This document shows positions 39,696 through 49,500 of a stretch of DNA of 64,000 nucleotides, piece by piece. The stretch spans positions 62,001 through 126,000 of the forward strand of contig NZ_BMNK01000014.1 in the NCBI RefSeq assembly GCF_014646515.1, given 5' to 3'. The position numbers were made by a program, and so were the translations under genes. Numbering within the stretch: position 1 is the stretch's first letter; every line of letters begins with the position of its first letter. Source of the DNA: Nonomuraea glycinis. GTDB taxonomy: Bacteria > Actinomycetota > Actinomycetes > Streptosporangiales > Streptosporangiaceae. A model generated the notes under the pieces. The model had not been told where the DNA came from. It was given only the letters and a program-made list of their open reading frames with translations, and did no database searches.

Positions 39696-40795
39696 GCCAG
39701 CTCTCCGGCGAACGCGCGGAGCCGGTCGTACTGCGTGGACAGGCCGTGTTCGCCGGACCCGAGGGGGTCCTTGAAGAAGTAGCCCAGGTCGGGGAGCACG
39801 CCGACTCGGCCCTTCTCGTGCGCCCGGGCCACGAGGCGGGCCAGGTCGAGGACGAGGGGGGCGGCGAGCGCGGAGTCGCAGCCCTGCCAGGTGAACTGCA
39901 GGGACATCCGGGTGCCGAGGAAGCCGTCGAAGGTCACATGATCCCAGGCGGTCTTCCACTCGCCGAGGTCGGCGACGTAGTCGATGTGCGTCCGTCCCTC
40001 GACCTCCTCACCGAGTACGGCGGGGACGGCGCGGTCCTTGGAGATCTCCTTGCTCGCGCGGGCGGCCGGGTCGGCCAGGGTCGCCCCGTCCCCGCCGCCG
40101 AGCAGGTTCAGGCCGGACCAGGATCGCACCCGCAGCGCGCGGCCGGCGAACATCGGCGCGAGCGCGCTCTTGACCAGCGTCTCGCCGGTCTTGCCGTCCC
40201 GTCCGGCGTACGGCACGGACTCGCGTGCGGCGAGTTCCATGAGCGCGGGAAGCGTCGGTCCTGGGGAGGGGGTGAACTCCACGTAGCCGCAGCCCGCGCG
40301 GAAGGCGGCGTAGGCGTAGCGGCTGCTCGACGGGAGGATGTCCGCCCCGGCGGCTTCCAGCAGGGCCAGGTCCCCGAACTCCGGGCGGGGGACGGCGGGC
40401 GGCTCCGTCGAGGAGACGTTGATGACGACGATCCGGGAGAGGCCGTGCCGCTCGCGGAACTCGACGAGGTCTTCGATGAGCCGGGCCACCGGGACGCCGC
40501 CCGGCCTGATCTCCGCGTCGGCGGCGTCGAGATCCCGGCCGAGCTGGGCGGGCAGGGTGGCCGGGACGACGCCGGACTCGCTGAGCCGCTCGGCCCGTTT
40601 GCGCAGGGAGATGTCGGTGATGTCGTGGCCGCCGAAGACCAGGTCGGCGATCCGGGGAAGAGTGCCGGGGAAGCCGGGTAACTCGGTCACGCAGCCTTGG
40701 GCAGGGACTAACGCCGACCTGATGGCGGCGGCTCCGATCGCGACGGTCGTCGCGACGGAACCGCGCGCGCCGACCAGCCAGACACCAACGGTCAC
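39692..40795 (-). CDS. myo-Inositol-1-phosphate-synthase-like protein
   Basis: A 367-residue protein with the NAD motif VWLVGARGSVATT, the INVSSTEPP block, the catalytic YAGRDGKTGETLVKS and SGLNLLGGGDGATL. These are the motifs of inositol-3-phosphate synthase, which cyclises glucose-6-phosphate. The GTG start at 40795 follows GGAGG with a 5-base gap; upstream residues are not conserved. It is the first gene of the ebo operon and takes the place of the dehydroquinate-synthase-like EboD of cyanobacterial clusters, another sugar-phosphate cyclase. A dedicated cyclitol product is inferred. Confidence 0.87.
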   Translation of the reverse strand: MTVGVWLVGARGSVATTVAIGAAAIRSALVPAQGCVTELPGFPGTLPRIADLVFGGHDITDISLRKRAERLSESGVVPATLPAQLGRDLDAADAEIRPGGVPVARLIEDLVEFRERHGLSRIVVINVSSTEPPAVPRPEFGDLALLEAAGADILPSSSRYAYAAFRAGCGYVEFTPSPGPTLPALMELAARESVPYAGRDGKTGETLVKSALAPMFAGRALRVRSWSGLNLLGGGDGATLADPAARASKEISKDRAVPAVLGEEVEGRTHIDYVADLGEWKTAWDHVTFDGFLGTRMSLQFTWQGCDSALAAPLVLDLARLVARAHEKGRVGVLPDLGYFFKDPLGSGEHGLSTQYDRLRAFAGELA

Positions 40796-40971
40796 GGGCA
40801 CCTCCGGACATATGTTGATATTCGGTGTATAAACCCGCAATTACCGGAAGTAAAGACCGAATTTCGTCGGCTGCCGTACGGACATGCGTCGATTTTCGCC
40901 AGAAGTCGACCACAAAGGCCCTGTCGCAGGTGTCCTCAATCGGCGAGCGGAGGCGTGCGGCGGTTCACGCC

Positions 40972-41037
40972 GGGGTCAGCACGGTGGCAGCACGGGGTCA
41001 GCACGGGGTCAGCACGGAGTCAGCACGGTGGCAGCAC
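40972..41037. repeat. 11-base tandem repeat, six units, across the glycosidase stop codon
   Basis: Six units of GGGGTCAGCAC with variants GGTGGCAGCAC and GGAGTCAGCAC run head to tail, with a partial seventh up to 41043. The TGA of the minus-strand glycosidase (41022-41020) lies inside the array. The rest of 40796-40971, upstream of the ebo operon, shows no other clear element. Confidence 0.9.
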
Positions 41038-42252
41038 GGTGTCGATCCCGCGCGCGTCGAGATAGGCGGTGTCACCCGCCCGGGCGGCGGTGACGATGGC
41101 CAGCGGGCCGGTCCGGCGCCGCCGCACCCACGCGGTGTGGAAGGCGCTGCCCGGCGCGACCTCGCCCCGGCGCTCCGGCTCGGCCCGCAGATCCACCTCG
41201 CACACCAGGGCGGGCCTGCGCCCGGTGGGCCGGCGGTGCTCGCGGATGACCGCCGCCAGTTCCCTGGCCACGGGCTTGGCCACGTGATCCACGGTGAACA
41301 GGCCGAGGTCGTACTCGCGCTCGGGGAAGTCGGCGAGGGAGCGGTCGAGATCGTGGGAGCACCACCAGGTGACGCCCCACAGAGCCGGGTTGGCGATGAC
41401 GTCGCCGAGCATGCGGCGCACGAACTCCGGGGCGTCGTGCTCGGGGATGTCGGGCCGGGGCGCGCCCACCTCCTGGAGCCACACCGGCCGGGTGGGGTCG
41501 GCCGAGGTGGCCGCGGCGAGCTCCACCAGGTAGTCGGCGTGGGTGACGGTGGCGGGGCCGAGCGGGCCGTCCAGCGCGGAGACGCCGTTGAACACCCAGG
41601 AGTGGACCGTCGTCAGATCGCCGAGCTCGACGTTGTCGGCGGGATGGAAGGGGTGGCCGGGCTCGTACCACGTGGCGTCGTAGAGCGAGTGCAGGGTGAG
41701 CAGGCGCGGCGCGGCGGCGCGGGCGGCGTCGATCAGCTCGGCGGCCCAGGCGGTGGACGCCTCGGGCGTCGTCGGGTTGGCGGGGTAGAGGTTGTTCACC
41801 TCGTTGCCGAGCGTGACCGCGAACACGTTGGCGCGGGTGGCGACCTCCCGGGCGAGCCGGTCCACATAGGCGACCAGGCCCGCGCGTACCTCCGGGTCGG
41901 TGAAGAGGCTGCGCCGGTGCCAGGTGAGCACCCAGGACGGCAGGAAGTCGAAGCTGGACAGATGCCCCTGGATCAGGTCCACCGAGACGGACAGCTCGAA
42001 CTCGGCGGCCAGGTCGATCAGGCCGAGCAGGTCGTCGATCGGCGCCTGCCTGATCAGCGAGCGGTTGGGCTGGATCCACGGCCAGATCGGGAACACCCTG
42101 ACATGGTCGAGCCCGATCCCGGCGAGGTCCTCGAAGTCGCGCCGGACGGCGTCGGCGGCGGCGCGGTCGAGCGCGCCGTAGAACCAGCCGGACGACGGCA
42201 CGTAGTTGGCGCCGAAACGAAGCGGGGGCGAGCTGGGCAAGGGCAGGGGCAC
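41020..42252 (-). CDS. Cytoplasmic glycoside hydrolase, GH5-like (clan A TIM barrel)
   Basis: A 410-residue glycosidase with no signal peptide. FGANYVPSSGWFYG at the start, LDHVRVFPIWPWIQPN, the acid/base Glu in VTLGNEVNNLYP and the nucleophile Glu in PVWLQEVGAP fit clan GH-A enzymes such as beta-mannosidases/mannanases of GH5. Placed next to the LacI operator and opposite an importer with an alpha-mannosidase, it likely degrades imported manno-oligosaccharide-type sugars. The last residues (VLPPC) come from the 11-base repeat array. Confidence 0.8.
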   Translation of the reverse strand: MPLPLPSSPPLRFGANYVPSSGWFYGALDRAAADAVRRDFEDLAGIGLDHVRVFPIWPWIQPNRSLIRQAPIDDLLGLIDLAAEFELSVSVDLIQGHLSSFDFLPSWVLTWHRRSLFTDPEVRAGLVAYVDRLAREVATRANVFAVTLGNEVNNLYPANPTTPEASTAWAAELIDAARAAAPRLLTLHSLYDATWYEPGHPFHPADNVELGDLTTVHSWVFNGVSALDGPLGPATVTHADYLVELAAATSADPTRPVWLQEVGAPRPDIPEHDAPEFVRRMLGDVIANPALWGVTWWCSHDLDRSLADFPEREYDLGLFTVDHVAKPVARELAAVIREHRRPTGRRPALVCEVDLRAEPERRGEVAPGSAFHTAWVRRRRTGPLAIVTAARAGDTAYLDARGIDTVLPPC

Positions 42253-42287
42253 GCGTCCTCCGGGGGTCGAGTCGATCTCCCTGGAAT

Positions 42288-42301
42288 CTAAACCGCTTTA
42301 G
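42288..42301. promoter_or_regulatory. LacI-type operator upstream of the glycosidase
   Basis: CTAAACCGCTTTAG has the central CG and A/T-rich arms of LacI/GalR operators. It lies 36 bases upstream of the glycosidase ATG and downstream of the end of lacI. It matches 11 of 14 bases of the second site at 43473 (in one orientation). Confidence 0.7.
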
Positions 42302-42353
42302 TCATTCCGCCAAGAGTGAGCGACGCGCCGTTCCCAAGGGCGCCGGCCTTCCT

Positions 42354-43385
42354 TCAGCCCGCCGTGCCAGGCGCGGGCGGCGCGGTGCTCTCCCTGACCA
42401 CCAGCCGGGGCGTGGCGGTCTTGACGTCGCGGCGCAGGGCCGGGTCGGCGATCACCTGGAGCAGCACCTCGGCCACCTGCCCGCCGAGCGCGATGGTGTC
42501 GCGCGACAGCGAGGTGATGCCCGGGTGCGTGACCCGGGTGAGCACCGAGTCGTCGAAGGACACGATCGACACCTCGCCGGGCACCCGTACGCCCATCTCG
42601 CCCGCCACCCCCAGCCCGGCCAGCGCCATCACGTCGCTGTCGTAGACGATCGCGGTCGGCCGCCCCGGGCGGGACAGCAGCGTCCTGGTGGCCGCCGCGC
42701 CCTCGGCGTCGCTGAAGTCGGTCGGCAGCGACACCGTGTCGACCAGCCCGAGCCGGCGGACCGAGTCGCGCAGCGCCCGGATGCGGCGCTGGGTGTGCCG
42801 GAGGCCGGGCAGCCCCGCGACGTGCGCGACGCGCCGGTGACCGAGCGCCGCGAGATAGTCGACGACCGACAGCATCGCCTCCCTGTCGTCGGCCCACACG
42901 CTGGACAGCGCGCCGAACCGCCCCGGACCGCCGAGCACCACGGCGGGCGCGCCGAGCGCCTCCAGCGCCTCGAAGCGCGGGTCGCGGACGGTCGGATCGA
43001 CCAGGACGAAGCCGTCCACGCGGTGCGCCGAGGTCCATTCCCGGTAGGTCTCGATCTCGGCCGCGGAGTCCTCGACGACCAGGAGATTCATGGCCATCGA
43101 CTCCGCCGACAGCCTGGCCTGCAGACCGGACAGCAGCTGGGCGAAGAACGGCTCGACGCCCAGGGTGCTGGCGGGCCGGGCGAGCACCAGCCCCACCGCG
43201 CCGGCCCGCGCGCCGCCCAGCGCCCTGGCGGCGCTGTGCGGACGCCAGTTCATCTCGTCGGCCACCTGGAGGATCCGGGCCCGGGTCGCCTCGCTGACGC
43301 CGGGGCGCCCGTTGAGCGCGAACGACACCGCGCCCTTGGACACCCCCACCCGGCGGGCGATGTCGGCGATGGTCGGTCGGGCCAC
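42354..43385 (-). CDS. LacI-family transcriptional repressor
   Basis: A 343-residue regulator. The helix-turn-helix is ARPTIADIARRVGVSKGAVS, with hinge ILQVADEMNWRPHSAARALG. The sugar-binding domain contains VGLVLARP, VDGFVLVDPTVRDPR and IVSFDDSVLTRVTHPGITSL. The GTG start at 43385 follows AAGGAG at 6 bases; longer starts are not supported. It probably controls the glycosidase (site 42288) and the importer/mannosidase operon (site 43473), released by an imported sugar. Confidence 0.92.
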   Translation of the reverse strand: MARPTIADIARRVGVSKGAVSFALNGRPGVSEATRARILQVADEMNWRPHSAARALGGARAGAVGLVLARPASTLGVEPFFAQLLSGLQARLSAESMAMNLLVVEDSAAEIETYREWTSAHRVDGFVLVDPTVRDPRFEALEALGAPAVVLGGPGRFGALSSVWADDREAMLSVVDYLAALGHRRVAHVAGLPGLRHTQRRIRALRDSVRRLGLVDTVSLPTDFSDAEGAAATRTLLSRPGRPTAIVYDSDVMALAGLGVAGEMGVRVPGEVSIVSFDDSVLTRVTHPGITSLSRDTIALGGQVAEVLLQVIADPALRRDVKTATPRLVVRESTAPPAPGTAG

Positions 43386-43472
43386 TACGTGCTCCTTCTG
43401 CGCGGAACCTCGCCGCACGCGTTTGTCCACAGCTATTGACACCGGAGTCTAGCCCGGTGGATAGTCCGGCAA

Positions 43473-43486
43473 CTAGAGCGGTTTAG
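43473..43486. promoter_or_regulatory. LacI-type operator upstream of the sugar-import operon
   Basis: CTAGAGCGGTTTAG lies between the divergent lacI and the binding-protein gene, 30 bases before the latter's ATG. It resembles the site at 42288 (consensus CTAAAGCGGTTTAG). Confidence 0.7.
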
Positions 43487-43516
43487 TACCTCGGTGGAAG
43501 TGTAAGGAGAGCTGTC

Positions 43517-44803
43517 ATGCGAAGGCACTGGGCAGGACTGGCCGCAGTGGCCACAGCGCTGGTCGTGGGGGCGACCGGAGGGTGCGGGCTCGGCACGCCC
43601 GAGCAGGCGGCGGCGCCCACCGCGTCCGTCGCCGGCGAGGTGACGGGCAAGGTCAGCTTCCAGACGTGGGCGCTCAAGCCGAAGTTCACCGACTACGTCC
43701 AGGGCGTCATCGACGGCTTCGAGAAGAAGTACCCCGGCGTCGAGGTCGAGTGGCTGGACCAGCCCGGCGAGGACTACTCCGAGAAGGTGCTGAGCCAGGC
43801 GGCGGGCGGCAACCTCCCCGACGTCACGAACCTGCCCCCCGAGTTCGGGCTCCCGCTGGCCAAGCAGGGCTTACTCCTCGACGTCGCCAAGGCGGACCCG
43901 AAGGTCACCCAGGAATACGTCGCCGGCGGCCTCGACGCTTACAGATATCCGGGCATCGAGGGCGTCTACAGCTACCCGTGGTACCTCAACACCGACGTGA
44001 ACTACTGGAACACCGAGCTGCTCACCAAGAACGGCCTCGACCCGGCGAAGCTGCCCACCACCCTGGACGAGCTCATCGAGCAGGCCAGGACGTTCAAGGA
44101 GAAGGCCGGCAAGAAGGTCTTCCTGATGAGCCGCAGGCCGGAGCTGCTCGACCTCACCAACGCGGGCGTGCAGGTCATGTCCCCCGACGGCACGCGCTTC
44201 ACCTTCAACACCCCCGAGGCCGTCGCCCTGCTCGACAAGTATCGTGCCGCCTACAAGGAGGGCCTGCTGCCCCGCGACATCCTGACCGACACCTACGCCG
44301 GCAACTCCAAGCTGTTCACCCAGGAGACCGTGGCCTGGACCACCGGCGGCGGCAACCTGATCACGAGCCTAGCCGGCGACAATCCCGGCCTCGCGCCCAA
44401 GATCGTGCCGTCGGCCGCGATCGGCACCCCGCCGCTCTATGTGCAGGGCCTGGCGGTCTCCGCCAGGACGAAGAACGTCCCCGCCGCGGTCGCGCTGGCC
44501 CGCTGGGTGACCAACGCGGAGAACCAGGCCGCCTTCGCCCACCTGGTGAACATCTTCCCCAGCACCACGGCCTCGGCCAACGACCCGTTCTTCAGCAAGA
44601 GCGACGGCACCAACTCCGGCGACGCCAAGGTCCTCGCCTTCAACTCGCTGGCCAAGGCGAAGCTGCTCACGCCGGTCCAGGTCAGCGACGCGATGAAGAC
44701 GATCGTCGCGCAGCAGTTCTCCTCGGCGATCAGCGGTGACGTGACGTCCAAGGAAGCGCTCGACGAAGCGGTGGCCCAGTGCGACCGGCTCCTCAAAGGC
44801 TGA
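43517..44803 (+). CDS. Sugar ABC importer substrate-binding lipoprotein (CUT1 family)
   Basis: A 428-residue lipoprotein with signal sequence and lipobox ATGGC (Cys near 23). The mature part has SFQTWALKPKFTDYVQGVID, YPGVEVEWLDQPGEDY, SQAAGGNLPDVTNLP and GVYSYPWYLNTDVNYWN, typical of family 1 extracellular solute-binding proteins. It captures an oligosaccharide outside the cell and passes it to the two permeases that follow. The ATPase is not encoded here; such importers often share an MsiK-like ATPase in actinomycetes. Confidence 0.93.
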   Translation: MRRHWAGLAAVATALVVGATGGCGLGTPEQAAAPTASVAGEVTGKVSFQTWALKPKFTDYVQGVIDGFEKKYPGVEVEWLDQPGEDYSEKVLSQAAGGNLPDVTNLPPEFGLPLAKQGLLLDVAKADPKVTQEYVAGGLDAYRYPGIEGVYSYPWYLNTDVNYWNTELLTKNGLDPAKLPTTLDELIEQARTFKEKAGKKVFLMSRRPELLDLTNAGVQVMSPDGTRFTFNTPEAVALLDKYRAAYKEGLLPRDILTDTYAGNSKLFTQETVAWTTGGGNLITSLAGDNPGLAPKIVPSAAIGTPPLYVQGLAVSARTKNVPAAVALARWVTNAENQAAFAHLVNIFPSTTASANDPFFSKSDGTNSGDAKVLAFNSLAKAKLLTPVQVSDAMKTIVAQQFSSAISGDVTSKEALDEAVAQCDRLLKG

Positions 44804-45675
44804 TGACCCGGCAGCGCTGGTTCACGCCGTGGCTGCTGGTGGCCCCCGCCGCGGTCTGGCTGATGGTGTTCTCCGTGTGGCCGTCGATCAACACGGTCAT
44901 CCTCTCCTTCACCAACGCCAAACCGCTCGGGGGCGGCTGGTTCACCGGGCTGGACAACTACGACCGCCTCCTGAACGACTCCCAGCTCGTCGACGCGCTG
45001 ATCAACAGCATCGTCTACATGATGATCTGCCTGCCGCTGCTCACCCTGCTGCCCCTGCTGATGGCGATCCTGGTGGAGAAGAAGCTGCCGGGCATCACGT
45101 TCTTCCGCACCGCCTTCTACACCCCCGTGGTCGCCTCTGCCGTGGTGGTCGCGCTGATCTGGGGCTGGCTGCTCGACGACCGAGGCATGATCAACGGCTT
45201 CGCGCAGTGGCTCGGCGTGATCGGTGAGCCGCTGCCGTTCCTCACCGACCGGTGGTTGCTGCTGCTCAGCGCGATCAGCCTGACCGTCTGGAAGGGCCTC
45301 GGATATTATATGATCATCTACCTTTCGGCACTGGGCAACGTCCGGCGCGAGCTGCATGAGGCCGCCGCCGTGGACGGCGCGGGCCCGGTGCGCCGGTTCT
45401 GGAGCATCACGGTGCCGGGGGTGCGCAACACGATGCTGCTGATCTCCGTGCTGGTCTCGGTCTCGGCCCTGCGCGTTTTCTCCGAGCTGTACGTCCTGTC
45501 GAACGGCACCGGCGGGCCCGGCGGCCGCGACATGTCGGTGGTGATGCTCATCCAGCTCTACAGCCGGGGACTCACCGGCCACCTCGGCTACGCCTCCGCG
45601 CTCAGCATCGTCCTGCTGGTCATCACGATCGGCCCGATGCTCCTGCTGCTGCGGCTCAACCGGAGGGGAGCCTGA
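44803..45675 (+). CDS. Sugar ABC importer permease (MalF type)
   Basis: A 290-residue membrane protein with about six spans. The EAA loop is LHEAAAVDGAGPVRRFWSIT, and WKGLGYYMIIYLSALGNV is typical of MalF/UgpA-type permeases. ATG 44803 shares one base with the previous stop (TGATG). A longer in-frame start at 44779 would lie inside the binding-protein gene. Confidence 0.93.
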   Translation: MTRQRWFTPWLLVAPAAVWLMVFSVWPSINTVILSFTNAKPLGGGWFTGLDNYDRLLNDSQLVDALINSIVYMMICLPLLTLLPLLMAILVEKKLPGITFFRTAFYTPVVASAVVVALIWGWLLDDRGMINGFAQWLGVIGEPLPFLTDRWLLLLSAISLTVWKGLGYYMIIYLSALGNVRRELHEAAAVDGAGPVRRFWSITVPGVRNTMLLISVLVSVSALRVFSELYVLSNGTGGPGGRDMSVVMLIQLYSRGLTGHLGYASALSIVLLVITIGPMLLLLRLNRRGA

Positions 45676-45676
45676 C

Positions 45677-46528
45677 ATGCGAGCACGCCGGGGCGGCTTC
45701 AACACCATCAGCACGCGCGAGAAGGCGGTGCGCTACGCCCTGCTGCTCGTGGTGCTGGCGCTCACCATCTCCCCGTTCCTGTGGCAGCTGTCCACCTCGC
45801 TCAAGAGCCTCGACGAGAACATCTACACCGCCACGCCGAGCTTCCTGCCCGAGCACCCGACGCTGGACAACTACGCCGGGGTCGCCGACACCATCCCCGT
45901 CTGGTCCTACGCGCTCAACTCGCTGACCGTGGCGGCGATCGTGGTGGCGGGGAACCTGATCGGCGCCACCCTGGCCGGGTTCGCGCTGGCCAAGCTCCGC
46001 TTCCGCGGCGCGAAGCTGCTGTTCGGGCTGTTCCTGGCGACGCTCGTGCTGCCCGGCGAGGTCACGATCATCTCGCAGTACGTCACCGTACGCGGGCTCG
46101 GCCTGGCCGACACACTCCTCGGCGTGGCGCTGCCGGGCGCGATAGCGATGCTCAACGTGCTGCTGATGTACACCGCGTTCCAGGCGATCCCCAAGGAGAT
46201 GGACGAGGCCGCGGTCATCGACGGGGCGACGGTGTGGCAGCGGCTGCGCCACATCGGCCTGCCCAACGTGCGCGGCATGCTGAGCGTCGTCACGATCTTC
46301 TCCTTCATCGGCGCCTGGGACGACTTCCTGTGGCCGCTCATCGTCCTGAACGACCCCGACAACTACACCCTCACCGTCGGCCTGCAGTATCTCAACGGCA
46401 CGTTCGCCAACAATCCTCGCCTGATCGCGGCCGGCACGATGATCTCCTTCCTGCCGATCGTGATCCTGTTCGCGACGCTCCAGCGGTTCTTCTTCCGGGG
46501 CGTCGCGGAAGGCGCCATCAAGGGCTGA
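45677..46528 (+). CDS. Sugar ABC importer permease (MalG type)
   Basis: A 283-residue membrane protein with about six spans. The EAA loop is MDEAAVIDGATVWQRLRHIG, the C-terminus ends in QRFFFRGVAEGAIKG as in MalG/AraQ permeases. It starts one base after the first permease's stop and completes the channel. Confidence 0.94.
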   Translation: MRARRGGFNTISTREKAVRYALLLVVLALTISPFLWQLSTSLKSLDENIYTATPSFLPEHPTLDNYAGVADTIPVWSYALNSLTVAAIVVAGNLIGATLAGFALAKLRFRGAKLLFGLFLATLVLPGEVTIISQYVTVRGLGLADTLLGVALPGAIAMLNVLLMYTAFQAIPKEMDEAAVIDGATVWQRLRHIGLPNVRGMLSVVTIFSFIGAWDDFLWPLIVLNDPDNYTLTVGLQYLNGTFANNPRLIAAGTMISFLPIVILFATLQRFFFRGVAEGAIKG

Positions 46529-46554
46529 CCGCCCCCTCCACGAGGAGCCGCTCG

Positions 46555-49500
46555 ATGCACGATGACCGCACGCTGGTCGAAGCCCGTCTCAAGCGCGTGC
46601 TGCAGGAGCGCGTACGCCCGGCCGTCCATCCGGAGTCCGTACCGCTGGAAGTGGCGGTGTGGCACGCGCCCGGGGAGCCGGTCGCGGTCGCCGAGGGGCT
46701 GGCGGCGGCGTCCGCGCCGATCGCGGTGGGCGACAGGTGGGGCGCACCGTGGGGGACGAGCTGGTTCACCGTCACCGGCACCGTGCCGGAGCGGTGGGCG
46801 GGGCGGACGGTCGAGGCGATTCTGGACCTCGGTTTCGACGAGAACATGCCCGGCTTCCAGTGCGAGGGCCTGGTCTACCGCCCCGACGGCACCCCGGTGA
46901 AGGGTCTCAACCCGCGTAACCAGTGGGTGCGCGTCGGCGCTCCCGTCGAGGGCGGGGAGGAGGTGCGGCTGCACATCGAGGCCGCCTCCAACCCGGTCAT
47001 CCTCGACTATCACCCGTTCCTGCCGACGCGGCTCGGCGACAAGGAGACGGCCGGGACCGCCCCGCAGTACCGGCTCGCCCGGATGGACCTGGTCGTCTTC
47101 GACGAGGCCGTCTGGCAGCTCGTCATCGACCTCGAAGTGCTGGGCGAGCTCATGGCGGAGCTGCCCGTCGAGTCCGCCCGGCGCTACGAGCTGCTGCGCG
47201 CCATCGGGCGGGCGCTGGACGTCATCGACCTCCAGGACGTCGGCGGCACCGCCGAGGCCGCCCGCGCCGAGCTGGCCGGCGTGCTGTCGGCGCCCGCCGT
47301 GCCCTCCGCGCACCGGATCAGCGCCGTCGGCCACGCGCACATCGACTCGGCCTGGCTGTGGCCGCTGCGCGAGACCGTACGGAAGGTGGCCCGGACCGCC
47401 GCCAACATGACCGAGCTGCTGCGTGACGAGCCGGACTTCGTCTTCGTCATGTCACAGGCGCAGCAGTGGGCGTGGATCAAGGAGCACCGGCCCGAGGTGT
47501 GGGCCGAGGTGACCAAGGCGGTGGCCGCCGGGCGGTTCGTCCCGACGGGCGGCATGTGGGTGGAGTCCGACACCAACATGCCGGGCTCGGAGGCGATGGC
47601 CCGGCAGTTCGTGCACGGCAAGCGGTTCTTCATCGACGAGTTCGGCGTCGACAACGACGAGGTGTGGCTGCCCGACACGTTCGGGTTCGCGGCCGGGCTG
47701 CCGCAGATCATCAAGGCGGCGGGCTCCAGGCGGCTGCTCACCCAGAAGATCTCATGGAGCCGGACCAACACGTTCCCGCACCACACGTTCCTGTGGGAGG
47801 GCATCGACGGCACCCGGATCTTCACCCACTTCCCGCCCGTGGACACCTACAACTGCTCCATGAGCGGCCGGGAGATCGCGCACGCCGCGACCAACTTCAA
47901 GGACAAGGGCGTCGCCAGGCACTCGCTCGCCCCGACCGGCTGGGGCGACGGCGGCGGCGGCACCACCCGCGAGATGGTCGCCAAGGCGGCCAGGCTGCGC
48001 GACCTGGAAGGCTCGGCCACCGTCACCTGGGAGACCCCCGCCGCCTTCTTCGACAAGGCGGAGGCCGAGTACGCGCACCCGCCCGTCTGGACCGGCGAGC
48101 TCTACCTCGAACTGCACCGGGCCACCCTCACCAGCCAGGCCAAGACCAAGCGCGGCAACCGGCGCAGCGAGTCGCTGCTGCGCGAGGCCGAACTGTGGGC
48201 GGCCACCGCCGCCGTGCGCGCCGGCTTCGCCTACCCGTACGCGCAGCTCGACCGGATCTGGAAGACGGTGCTTCTGCACCAGTTCCACGACATCCTGCCC
48301 GGGTCGTCGATCGCGTGGGTGCACCGCGAGGCGGAGCGCACGTACGCGGCGGTGGCCGGGGAGCTGGAGGAGATCATCGGCGCCGCCCAGCGAGCCCTGG
48401 CCGGCGACCCCGCCGGCGGCACGGTCGTCTTCAACGCCGCGCCGCACACCCGCGCCGCCGTCCCGGCCGGCGGAGCCGCGCGGGCGGCCGCGAACGATGC
48501 CGGTGAGCACAGTGCCAGCGGGAACGACGCCGGAGGGGACGGGGCCCGCGAGGACGGGGCCGGTGTCGGCGGACCGACGGCGCGCGAGGGCGGCGGCTAC
48601 CTGCTGGACAACGGCCTGCTGCGGGTGGAGATCGACGAGCGGGGACTGGTGGTCTCCGCGTACGACCTCGCGGCCGACCGCGAGACCGTCGCGCCCGGCC
48701 AGGCGGCCAACCTGCTCCAGATCCACCCGGACTTCCCCAACATGTGGGACGCCTGGGACGTGGACGAGTTCTACCGCAACACCGTCACCGACCTGACCGA
48801 GGCCGAGGAGGTGACTCCGGGCGACGAGCCGGGCTCGGTCCGCGTCGTCCGCGCGTTCGGCGCCTCCACGGTGACCCAGGTGCTCACCCTCCCGGTCGGC
48901 GCCAAGCGGCTCGACATCCGTACCGAGGTCGACTGGCACGAGACGGAGAAGTTCCTCAAGCTGGCCTTCCCGCTGGACGTGCACGCGGAGCGGTACGCCG
49001 CGGAGAGCCAGTACGGCCACGTGTACCGCCCCACCCACACCAACACGAGCTGGGAGGCGGCCAAGTTCGAGGCGTGCAACCACCGCTTCGTGCACGTGGG
49101 CGAGCCCGACTGGGGCGTCGCGCTGGTCAACGACTCCACCTACGGCCACGACGTGACCCGGACGGTCCGGCTGGCCGACTCGGGCACGACCACCACCGTG
49201 CGGATCTCCCTGCTGCGCGCCCCCCGGTTCCCCGACCCGGAGACCGACCAGGGCCTGCACCACTTCCACCACGCGCTGGTGCCGGGCGCGACGATCGGGG
49301 ACGCGGTGCGCGAGGGCCACTTCGTCAACCTGCCCGAGCGCCGCGTGCCCGGTGCCGCCGAGGTGGCGCCCCTGGTCACGCTGGACGACGACGCGGTGGT
49401 GGTCACCGCCGTCAAGCTGGCCGACGACGAGAGCGGCGACGTGATCGTACGCTTCCACGAGTCGCGCGGCGCCCGCGCCAGGGCCACCCTGACGCCGAAC

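Noticed and set aside
40972..41037. Possible CRISPR array
   Set aside because: The units are 11 bases long and contiguous with no spacers, and there are no cas genes in the window.
47752..49458. A 568-codon minus-strand frame inside the mannosidase
   Set aside because: The GH38 zinc and nucleophile motifs are on the plus strand. The reverse frame shows only codon-bias composition.
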